Below are positions 28,801-40,800 of a DNA stretch of 64,000 nt, in pieces (positions within the stretch are counted from its first letter, which is position 1; each line of letters begins with the position of its first letter). The stretch is taken from positions 1 through 64,000 of the forward strand of contig JAWPHD010011016.1 of assembly GCA_037043455.1 (NCBI GenBank), in the 5' to 3' direction. The notes below the pieces were generated by a model. It made no database searches and was not told the DNA's origin. It saw nothing but the letters and a program-made list of their open reading frames with translations. The position numbers were made by a program, and so were the translations under genes. This DNA comes from Cyrtodaria siliqua. Taxonomy: Eukaryota > Mollusca > Bivalvia > Adapedonta > Hiatellidae.

Positions 28801-31800
28801 GAAAAAGTCCCATATCAATATCTCTTATAGTTTTCAAGAAGTAGTCGCTACAAACTTATTTTTTAAAAATCTATTTTTAGCCATTGCGGCCATCTTGAAT
28901 TTCCGGCCGACCTGAAATTTTGCTAAGATCAATTAGACATCAAGAGCAACATTCGTGTGAAGTTTCATGAAAATCCATCAAGTAGTTTCACAGGAGTAGT
29001 CGCTACAAGTTTTCATTATATAACTCTATGTAAATAAAGATGGCCACTGGCAGCCATATTTAACGTCGAATCAAAATAATGTTCGACTCCAATAACCATC
29101 ATGTCATGCTGATCATTTAAGAAAAAGTCCCATATCAATATCGCTTATAAGAAGTTTTCAAGAAGTAGTCGTTACAAACTTATTTTTTAAAAATCTATTT
29201 TTAGCCGTGGCGGCCATCTTGAATTTCCGGCCGACCTGAAATTTTGCTAGGATCAAATAGACATCAAGAGCAACATTCCTGTGAAGTTTCATGAAAATCT
29301 GTCAAGTAGTTTCAGAGGAGTAGTACAAGTAGTTTCACAGGAGTAGTAGCTACAAGTTTTCATTATATAACTCTATGTAAACAAAGATGGCCGCTGGCAG
29401 CCATGTTTAACGTTGAATCAGAACGATTTTCGACAAGGACCAACATCATGTTATGCTGATCATTTTAGAAAAAGTCTCATATCAATATCTCTTATAGTTT
29501 TCAAGAAGTAGTCGCTACAACTTATTTATTTTAAATCTATTTTTAGCTGTGGCGGCCATCTTGAATTTCCGGCGAGCCTGAAATTTTTCTAGGATCAACT
29601 AGACATCAAGAGCAACATTCCTGTGAAGTTTCATGAACATCCGTCAAGTAGTTTCAGAGGAGTAGTCGCTACAAGTTTTTACTATATAACTCTATGTAAA
29701 CAAAGATGGCCGCTGGCAGCCATGTTTAACGTCGAATCAGAACGATTTTTGACAAGGACCAACATCATGTCATGCTGATCATTTTAGAAAAAGTCCCATA
29801 TCAATATCACTTATAGTTTTCAAGAAGTAGTCGCTACAAACTTGTATTTTAAAACTCTATTTTTAGCTTTGGCGGCCATCTTGGATTTCACATCAACATG
29901 AATTTTTGCTAGGATCGACTAGACTTTATGGGTAACATTTCTGTGAAGTTTCATGAATATCCATCCAGTAGTTTCAGAGGAGTAGTCGCTACAAATAAAA
30001 GTTTACGGACAGCCATACGGACAGACAGACGGACGGACAGACAGACGGACGCCGCACCACGGCATAAGCTCTGCTGATCTCTGATCAGTAGAGCTAAAAA
30101 CCGTAAGCGAGTGTCGTTTACAAAACATGTAAGTACAAGTTGTTGAGAAACTATATTTTATGAAAGACTTGTCCCATATGCATGCGACTTACAATTTAAT
30201 AAAAATATCACTGGCAACTATACACCTCAGTGCATTCCCCCGCGAGGTGAGGTAGTGGGTTAAAGGGACACACGGCAATCTTGATGTTTTTATCAAGCAT
30301 CAATATTAGCGTCTACTTATTTATTAAGGAACATTTTGACTTTAAACCGGCTTGCATATCATTAAATAAAATTTTGTGTTTTCAATTTTCTATGTTATTT
30401 GACCAAATGTTGAAATATATTATTGGTGCAGTATTATCAAATGTCAGTAATATACAAAAACAATTTGGTTTATACTATTCTTATAATTATTATTAATGAT
30501 TGAAATAATGCATGTTTTTTAGAAAAACTAATGGGACGCCGCGAGTTTTCGAAAAATCAAGATTGCCATGTGTCCCTTTAAGGGTTAACCCTTTGTCTAA
30601 CATACAGATAAAGCACCATAATGTGACTCCAGTCAAAATTGTATTTCTTATAGAATTTTATTACTGCACACAGTAAATCATATGGTGTCAAAATGTGTGG
30701 GTTTGTTTCTTTTTTTCTGGTGACTTCCATGTGCACATTCACACATGTTCTGACATTTTTATAGCACAGGATGTTGTTAATAATGCTCGGCATTAGAATC
30801 GTAGGAATATAAAGCCTCGAAATACATTTAGCCCTGGCAACAAAATTTAACGATATATTTGGCGCCAAAAGTATTAAGCAGCATTTGAAACAATTTGCCA
30901 TTCCGCGGGTAATTGGGTGTATTTGTATGCTCGGTATGCCGGAATGGCTTCATCTCACCCAATGTTTGGACTGCAAATAGTCCAATAAAGCTGCGCATTT
31001 ATCATTATCCGCTCTTAAATCACTTCTGGAGGCACTCGACACAGATTTAGTGCCATTTCCAAAGAGATATTAAACCCAAGACACCCATAGAGAAGGACAA
31101 TTACCGGAGGAAATTGAAAGAATTAGTTTAACTTCCTTCAGCAGTGGGAAAACAATTCATTACTGTCTCTGCAAAATGCATATTTATTATCACAGAAATG
31201 TCAGCAAGATTGTCCACAAAAACAATGGTTCATTGAGAACACAAATATACAAGAAACTGCACCCTGTCTTTGTTAAATGTACATTTTCTCTGGAAGGTCT
31301 GGTATTCCAGTATAATCCCAACATATGTTGAACATAAGGTATAACCTCATTTATTTTCTTTATTCAGAGTACCATACTGCTAGGTATGTAACAATAAGCT
31401 TCCGAGATTTGTCCAAATAAAATTTAAGTAGGAGAAAAACATGCTTTTCTCATATTCTCCAAAAATAACCATGAGCTATGCATCGTTCTATTCTCCATCT
31501 TTGTAAGATTGTCGACAAGCGAGACTACAGAGTACAGAGCTGTTTACACATTCCATATTTTCACAATTTCTTTCCCTTTTTTATTTCGTAAACTTATTAT
31601 TTTTAATCGATTTTCATTTCGCCACTCACCCACTTCTCCCAGTGTTCAGCAGTAAGATGACCGGCATCTCTCGCCTCTTCGATCACAAGAAGCGCCCTCT
31701 GTATTCTCTGAAAATACAAATATCATGTTACCTAATATATGATGTTTATTCAATTGTTCCAATTGTAACAGTTAATTTTGTTTATGGTAAAATAATTCAC

Positions 31801-34800
31801 TGGAGTCCGGCTTGTTTGTTCATGAATGCGACAGGAAATGAATAAATATTCTTGAAAATATTTGAATAAAATATTCATTACATTTCAAACAATAAGTTTG
31901 CACTTAAATCCATTATACTAAGTGCTCTGCTATAGTTCAATCCCAATGGTCCATCTACATTTTAATACAATGACGTTTTACTACAATTTCGTTGTTATTT
32001 GTTTTGTTAACTGCACGTGCATAAGAGACAGGTTTTATTTCCGCATAAGAGCGCATTATATGCCCTTTAGATTTCTATGTTAAAAGCATTTCCTAGGTGT
32101 CAGGTCAATATGACCTTGATCTTTGAGTGATAGGATTGCTGTTAACCAAGAGCACTATTTAACAAATAATGGATGGTGCTGAGGTCCATATGCAAGTTTA
32201 TGGACTGGGCAGTCAGACCTAGAACGTTATATGAACCGAAGCGACTGCCCAGTCTATAAACTTCATGGGCCGAAGCACCATACTTGTTATATAATACCGA
32301 ATCTGACCAACAAATTAAATCAATACGTTTTATGATTTATTTTGACGTTGTTTTTTTCACACGTCCGTTAATATAGCTGTCGGACCGGGCGCCCGGTCAA
32401 TATGCAACTTTATGGACCGCATGACGTCACATTAAACAAAGAGTGGAATATGCAAATGAGGTATAATATTTATATAAAGTTTCAAGATTGTAGGTCAAAT
32501 ATACTGAACCAAACAGCTAACGCACCAGTAGACAATACCTTTAATGTATGAACTGATTATATGCCGACTGGTACCGTTGGAGACAGGTGATCTGAATGAT
32601 TTTTTAAAATTTACAGTCGTTATTGACAAGATATTTGTCTCGTTCAGAATGAAATTTGTTTTGATTTATTGATTGTTATTATTGAGATATTGAAGTTATT
32701 GTCTACTGGTGTGTTAGCTGTTTGGTTCAGTATAGATCACCAATAAAAGCCAAAAAAGATGTTTCATGATCAGGTGATAGTGACCTTGACATTTGACCTA
32801 CTAACCATTACATCGATAGGGTTGTAGTTGCAAAATGGATGCTATTTGAAGGTGTAATAGTAAAACAAGAGGGCCATAATAGCCCTATATCGCTCACCTG
32901 AGTACTGGCCCATTATCAAACCTCCGAAATCTTATGGTCATATCTGTGCAAGATTGGTAAAGATTGCTCAAGAAATGTAGCCTCTGTCGTGTTAAAATGA
33001 TGAAACAAGAGGCTCATGAGGGCATGTATTGCTCTACTGGCTAAAGAGGCCATGAAAGATTGTGCCTTCTGGCTCTTGTAGTTGGTAGAGGACCATAAGC
33101 CTATAGTATATGTAGAATAATAAACCTTGGGCTCTTGTTGTTTCAGAGAAGAAGTTTTTCCCCATATATCTCTATGTTTCCTCGGGGAAACAAAACGTCA
33201 TTTTTGTGGAATTATTTTGAAATCGGACCAGTGGTTTCAGACAAGAAGATTTTAAAGTTTTCTGATATAGTTATATAGGGAAACTGCCCCGCCCCCTGGC
33301 AGCCATGTTTTTGAACAGATCAATGTGGTTTGAACAATCTTAATTAATTATTAAATAATTACCGCTATTTATTACTCCTAATAATCAATTAATTATTTTG
33401 AAATCCATCAAGCAGTTTCATTTCATTATATTTTTTTTATTCAATGTAGCAAAAATAATTTGATGAATCAACCCAACTTAAACAATCTTGATAGAGGCCC
33501 ACCCAAACATCATTTCTGTGAATTTAATTTGAAATTCATCAAGCGGTTTCAGACGAGAAGATTTTTTAAAATTTCCATCTACAGATATAGCAAAAATAAG
33601 GCCACTCTCTGGTGGCCATGTTTTTTGTTGAATCAACCCGGCTTGAACAATCTTGATAGAGGCCCACCCAAACATCATTTCTGTGAATTTAATTTGAAAT
33701 CCATCAAGCAGTTTCAGATGAGAACATTTTCGTCCATCTGTCCGCCCATTAACTTTTATTAATTCGTTAGGACGATGGGGCCTTCATTTTTCATCTGATC
33801 TTTACCAAACTTTAACAGACTGTTAATATCAATGAAAGCTCAGGCAAGTTCGAAAACTAGCCAGATCGGACTAGTAACAGCAGAGTTATGGCGCTTGATT
33901 TACTTACAAATGTTATATTTGCCTCGTTAAGACGATAGGGCCTTCATTTTTCATCCGATCTTTACCAAACATTAAGAGATTGTTAATATCAATGAAAGAT
34001 CGGACAAGTTCGACAACCAGCCAGATCGGACAAGTAACAGCAGAGTTATGGCCCTTGATTTAGCTAAAAATACTATATTTTTGCCTTGTTAAGACGATAG
34101 AGCCTTCATTTTTCATCCGATCTTTACCAAACTTTACCAGATTGTTAATATCAATGAAAGCTCGGAAAAATTCAAAAACCATCCAGATCAGACCAGCAAC
34201 AGCGAAGTTATGGCCCTTGATTTAGTTAAAAATGTTATGTTTTGCCTTGTTAAGATGATAGGGCCTTCATTTTTAATTCCGATCTTTACCAAACTTTACC
34301 AGATTGTTAATATCGATGAAAGTTCGAACAAGTTCGAAAACCAGCCAGATCGGACCATTTACACTGGAGTTATGGCCCTTGATTTTCTAAAATATGTTAT
34401 ATTTTGGCCTCATTAAGACGAAAGGGCCTTCATTTGGCCGGATTTCAGTGAAACATTTCAGGGATGATCAGTACCAAGCCTAGTTGTTCATATCACCATG
34501 TTCCGGTTGAATGATTTTGGCAGAGTTATGGCCCTTTAAAGGTTTTAATACACAAACTTTGTACTGACTAGTTCTCCTGAACCCCTGGCCGGATTTCAAC
34601 AAAGCTTTTTAGGGATGATCAGTTCTTGGTCTAGTTGTGCAAATCATTACCGTGTTCTGGTTGAATGATATTTTGGCAGAGTTATAGCCCTTTAAAGGTT
34701 TTAATACACAAACTTTGTCTGGACTAGTTCTCCTGAACCCCTCACCAGATTTCAATTAAACTTTGCAAGGATGATCAGCAGTAAGCCTAGTTGTGCATAT

Positions 34801-37800
34801 CATCATCGCGTTCCGGTTTACAGATTTTTGGCAGAGTTGTGGCCCTTTAAATGTTTTTGATACACAAACATTTTCCGGGCTAGTTCTCCTGAACCCCTGG
34901 CTGGATTTCAACGAAACTTGACAATGGTGATCAATATCAAGCGTAGTTGTGCATATCATCGACAAATTCTGGTTCAATGATTTTTGGCATAGTTATGGCC
35001 CTTTAAAGGTTTAATAGACAAACTTTGTCGAGATTTGTCTCTTCTGAACTCCTTTCCGGATTTCAACGAATCTTGGTGGAGTTGATCAGTACCAAGCCTA
35101 GATGCACCTGTCACTGCCATGTTGTGGTTGAATGAATTTTGGCAGAGTTATGACCTCTTTAAGGTTTTACACTAACTTTATACAGACTAGTTCTCTTAAA
35201 CTCTGGCTGGATTTCAGCAAAACTTGGCAGGGATGATCAGTACCAAGCCTAGTTGCGTATGTCATCGTCATGTTCTGTTTGAATGATTTTTGAAAGAGTT
35301 ATGTCCCCTTATACATAAACTTTACCTTTAGCAAGTAGAGCGTCCACAGGGCCTCTTGTTTAAGATTTCCATATAGAAAGATAGCAAAAAAAAAAAACGC
35401 CCTCTGGTGGCCATGTTTTTTGACGAATCAACCCGGCTTGAACAATCTTGGTAGAGGTCCACCCAAACATCATTTCTGTGAAATTATTTTGAAATCCATC
35501 TAACAGTTTCGGACAAGAAGATTTTTAAAAATGTTTCCATATAGTTTCATAGGGAAACTGCCCCGCTCCCTGGTGGCCATGTTTTTTGATGAATCAACGC
35601 TGCTTGAACAATTTTGGTATAGGGTCACTTAAACATCATTTCTGTGAAATTATTCTGAAATCGAGCCAGTAGATTTAGAGAAGATTGTTAAGATTTGCAG
35701 CTTTTTTCCTTTCTGTTGCCATGGCAACCAGAGTACATATATATACGTTGCCCTTGTCATAGAAAGAACCCTGTTGTTTTTAGGGTCACTAGATCAAATG
35801 TTAAAGTCGCCATGATCTCATGTCGACATACATATTCCAAGTGATAACTCTAGGACTATAACACCTATATTCATTAAACTTTAGAGTCGCATTGCCCTTG
35901 GTGAGAGGGGGAACCTATTGAATTTTTGGTAAGTAGGTCAAAGTTCAAGATCACCATGACCCTATTATATACATAAACCTTCTACATGACTACAACTCTG
36001 GAAGTGTTAACACCCACATTTAATAAACTTCGTAGATGCTTTGCTCTTGGTGACCTGACAATAACCGAATCTTGAGAAACATTTCCCCTCTATTTCTTGT
36101 AACTATTAAACCTACAATCTTAAAACTTTACAGAAATAGTAGCCGTGTTAAACATTTTGCTCAGTAGGTCAAAACTTTTAGGTCACAGTAACCCAATTAT
36201 CAAAAATGCCTTCTGCACTGTAATTTATTAGCTCACCTGAGCACTTCGTGCTCAGTGTGCTCAAGGGTGAGCTATTGTGATCGCACGTCCGTCTGTCCAT
36301 GTGTCCGTCCACAATTGCTTCAGACGACTTCTCTTCTGAAACCGTTTGGTCAATTTTGACGAAACTGATCCTTGGATGGTCTATTCTCAAGATTATTCAA
36401 TTATGGAAATCCATGCAGAGTGTTACAGTGTAAAAGTTATGTAGCAGAATGTGTATTTCCATATAATATCACGCATAGTGATCTTTACCTTTGGCCTACT
36501 GAGCCAATAATCAGTAACCTCCTCTCACCAAGGGCAATGCACCTATGAAGTTTTGTATGAGTTTAATGCTTTCGAAGTTAGTGTGGGGTATGCCTATTTT
36601 CATATACGGTCACTGCGACATGACCTATTACAAACCGACCCCAAAATTGATAGGGTTCCTACTCTCAAAATAGGCAATGTACCGTATTTGTCGGCCTATA
36701 GCGCGCATACCTGATTTCGAAGTTATTGTGTAGATTGTATATTTCCATATAAGGTCATGTTGACCTTGACATTTGATCTATTGACCCAAAAACAATAGGA
36801 TTTCTCCTATTTCCATATACGGTCATGGACATGCACATTTGCTTTGTCACATTGCAATGTACCACTTAAGATACAACTATAAGCAAAGTTTGAAAGGTCT
36901 TAGTGCATACAGTTTGTGAAAAAGTTACCTAAACGCAAAAGTTGAACCTAAAAATTATTAAATTATCAGCCCTTTGCTTGGAGGGTCAAGGTCACTTCCA
37001 CATTTGCTTTGTCATGTTGCGATGTACCACTCAAGATACAACTATAAGCAAAGTTTGAAAGGTCTAGTATATACAGTTTATAAACACAAAACTTGAATGT
37101 TGACGCCTTCGCCGCCTTGCCACCTATGTCTCTTTTTTTCTTCGAAAAGGCGAGATAAAAACAAGTATTTAACCCCTATAATGACCTTCATTGTCACCTT
37201 GACCTTTATATTTTAGTATGGTCATGTCAATGTTGTCATGATGAGTATATATTGAAAGTCTGATGAAGAAATATCAAGAAATGAGAAAGTTATAGCCAAC
37301 GTTAAGTTTTCGTGATGGACTGACGGACGGACAGACAACAAAGTGATCCCTATGTATCGCATTTTTCTTCGAAAAGGCGATACAACAATGTTCTTTCCTT
37401 CAATACTTTACATTCTTATGTTGAAGGTGTTGTTAAGCATTTTCATTGTTCTTGTAGACACCAGAACACATTATATAATGAACAATTGTGTCTTAATTAC
37501 ACAGTCAAGTTATTCTGTGATGCCCGTCATGTTATTACATAGACTAAGTAGCAAAGTAAAACTGACTCAACTGATATCAACACAGTAATTAAGTATCCTT
37601 TCCTGCATTTATAAATATAAATATATGTGGACGATAAAATCATTAAACCAGCCTTGAACATATTTCTGAATCATTGGCCAACATCAATTAAAAATCAAGT
37701 CCTTGAAATTAAACATAATTAATATTCTAGATTCTTAGTGTTAGTCTAATATGTAATCTTGACTCTTTAAAACTGATCATATTTCTAACACAACATCTGA

Positions 37801-40800
37801 CAATGGTGACAACCTCACACAAATTGAAAGATACATTAAACATCAAAAGTAACAAAAGCAAGTGAAAGAAATACCGCTTTTCTTTAATCAGTTTTTTGAA
37901 AGTCTTAAATTAATGTCTCTCTTAAATGACATCTTATTTCAAGATTGGACAGCCTGCGGTACAATTACCAACATCAAACAATTCAGTACAAAAGGGGGAT
38001 AAGCAAAAGATTTATCAAAAATCATAATTATTCCTGATTACCCATAACTGTGTAACAAATTATGGTGCAATGAAATTAAGCAGGGATATAAAGATTAGGA
38101 AGATAGGCTGCTGGAGAAGGTGGCCTCGAGCGGGACGTTGATAGATCAAGGAGGATCGTAACTTAGAATTAGGGAGGAGGTAAAAGCGGAGAATAATTAT
38201 AGCTTAGAATTAGAAAGATTGGAAAAGTGGCAATTTAATTAAGGCACAGCTTAATTTGGATATGTTAATTAAACAAAAGGAAATCCCAGTAATCCTTAAG
38301 AATGAGAATTCTACTAAAATGTACGAATTACATGGTTGGGGTAGAAATGCTGAATGTTCTCTTAACTTAATGGCCTTCCTAATCATCTTTATCGCAACCA
38401 GATATTTTATTATATTAAACATCCATTTTTTTATTCGTCAATAATAGCAGTTAAAACGTGACTTGATTACGGTGTATGACAAAATTGGTTCATCCAACGA
38501 AGTTAGCCAACAATTTATTATCTCAATAGTTGCCTCATTCAATTGAATGGCTATTGCCTCCGCGGACTTTCTGTCGGGATTCCTTAAACACCGAATCAAT
38601 AGTTCTAAACCTAAGTCTGATTATACAAGTACCAGAAAAATGCCCGGGGAAAGCGATGTAAATCAACTTGAGCAGTCAGAAACATGTCTTTTACACGCTC
38701 TTACAGCCATATGATAGAGCGTTCAATTTAGGATACAATTAAAGTGGGAAACAAAACTAGGTTATGGTTATAGCTTAAATGACTTTCAAGGAAAATTGAG
38801 GCTTATGTTTTTAAAGGGACAAATGGCGATCTTGAGTTTTATTTCAAGCAATAAACTTAGCACTTAGATTTATTAATTTTGTATAATTTTGACTTGAAAA
38901 CTATAAATATATATAAAATATTTTTATGATTAAATAAAAATATGAGATTTCAGTGGTCTTCATTATTTTATCAAATGTTTAAATATATTATTGGTGCAAT
39001 ATAATATACAGTTAGTAATACGTAAAAAAAATTTGCTTTGAACAATTCTAATAATTAATGTTAATGAAAACTAACAGGATGCTGTGAGCTTTTAAAAAAT
39101 CAATATTGCCTTTTCCCTATAAAAATATTTTAGCTAGTTTAAAGTGAATGACTCAATGTTTGAAATGGGATTTTACGTTCCGTATTTGGCAGCAACCTCT
39201 GAGGGAGGTGAGATGAAGGAGGAAGTTTCCTATCAGACATGCCTCTGCCAGGAAGTGAACCCACATGGGGCAGAGGTCTGTAGAACTAAAGAAATACAAA
39301 TTAAAACTGGCTAAATAAACAATGCACTCTGCAAAAAAACAAACTTGGATAAGTTTGTGTTGAACAATTTTCTTGAATTAAATGAAGAAACCATATATTT
39401 ACTAGTTTCATTATTAAATCTAAGACAGAAGATTGCAACTTCTATGACAATATTTCGACTTCATACCTAGACAGTTCATACAGTATATTTATTCTTTGTT
39501 CTTTGTGTATTTCTCAGTTATCCGAATTCACTTTTTATTGAAAAGGCATTTAATACACCCTAAAAATCTAACTAGGCGTATACAAATTAAAGATACTATT
39601 TTCTGTTATCTTTAATTCAATTTTCGTCAATTAAGCCACTTCAAAACTAACTAAAACCAATTGCCACTATATATGTGCAATACCTGTCTATTGTCACAAT
39701 TATATACCTGAAAATTGGTTAATTTGCTGTTGATGATGTCAGTACTGTGAAAACAAACACTCGCGAGACTTTGAACTATTTGTTACACCAATTTTCACAG
39801 CTACTCTTCTCACAGTTTTCACATATTTAATTCCCCTGTTTACTATAAATAATTTACAGCTTTAGGAGGATCATAAGATTGTACTGAGAACATAGAAACA
39901 AACAGAAAAAATATAATTTTTAAAATTACGTCTTAGAAATGTGATACTTCTAATCTGAATCAACTGAACTTTATATTATCAGAACTTTCATGAGTTTCTG
40001 GTGCTGATAGGGGATGCCATCCTGGTGTATTGTTTTAATCAGAACCGAAGCCCTAGGTCATATGTTGTCCAAATGTTTATCTGAACTAGACATTAATTAT
40101 CGATTCTTTTTCTTGCATACCATTGCCTTAATATTTTCTCAATCAAGGTTTGTCCATTAGTTTTATTTTCAAAATGAAATAATGCAAATGTTCATTGTTG
40201 GTGCACATGATTTCTGCTTGAAAAAAAAAGTGACGAATGCCCCCGAAAACTTTCACTCTTTTGACCTTTGACCTCCAAGTATGGACCTTTCAGGTACGGA
40301 CCCGATTCTTGCATACACACACTTTCTCTGTTGTGTGAAGTTTCATGGAAATCCCTTCAGTTCTTTCAAAGTTATGGCTGATCGAGACATGACTGTTTCA
40401 GATGGAAGGACGCATGGATAATGATGAGCCTTTTCCTTCTTAACAGTTTAGCCCGTAAGACACCATTTTAGTAGCTTTTTAGTTAAAGAAGCAAAAAAGC
40501 TATTAACCCTAATGTCCAGCTCCTAAAACCCTCGACGTTAGTTTGGGTGTGAAATAAATAAAAATGTTTCAAAGATTGTCTTGGATAAGATCTTGTTCAC
40601 ATCATGACCATATGCTTGCCAAGACATGAGAGGAGTAACATACATAAGATTTTCCCATAAAAACTGTACAACAGACGGACAGGTTCATTTATAATGTCTT
40701 CCATCTCTTTGAGTCTGGGGCGTTACAAGTCCAATTAGTATCTCAATTGTTTTTTCTTGTTTTTTTATTATAGTTTTTTCTATTCTATTCTTAATGATCA

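Noticed and set aside
33460..33762. 100-codon plus-strand frame with an internal protein repeat
   Set aside because: It consists of two in-register copies of a dispersed non-coding core that also occurs, broken, at 35.4-35.7 kb.
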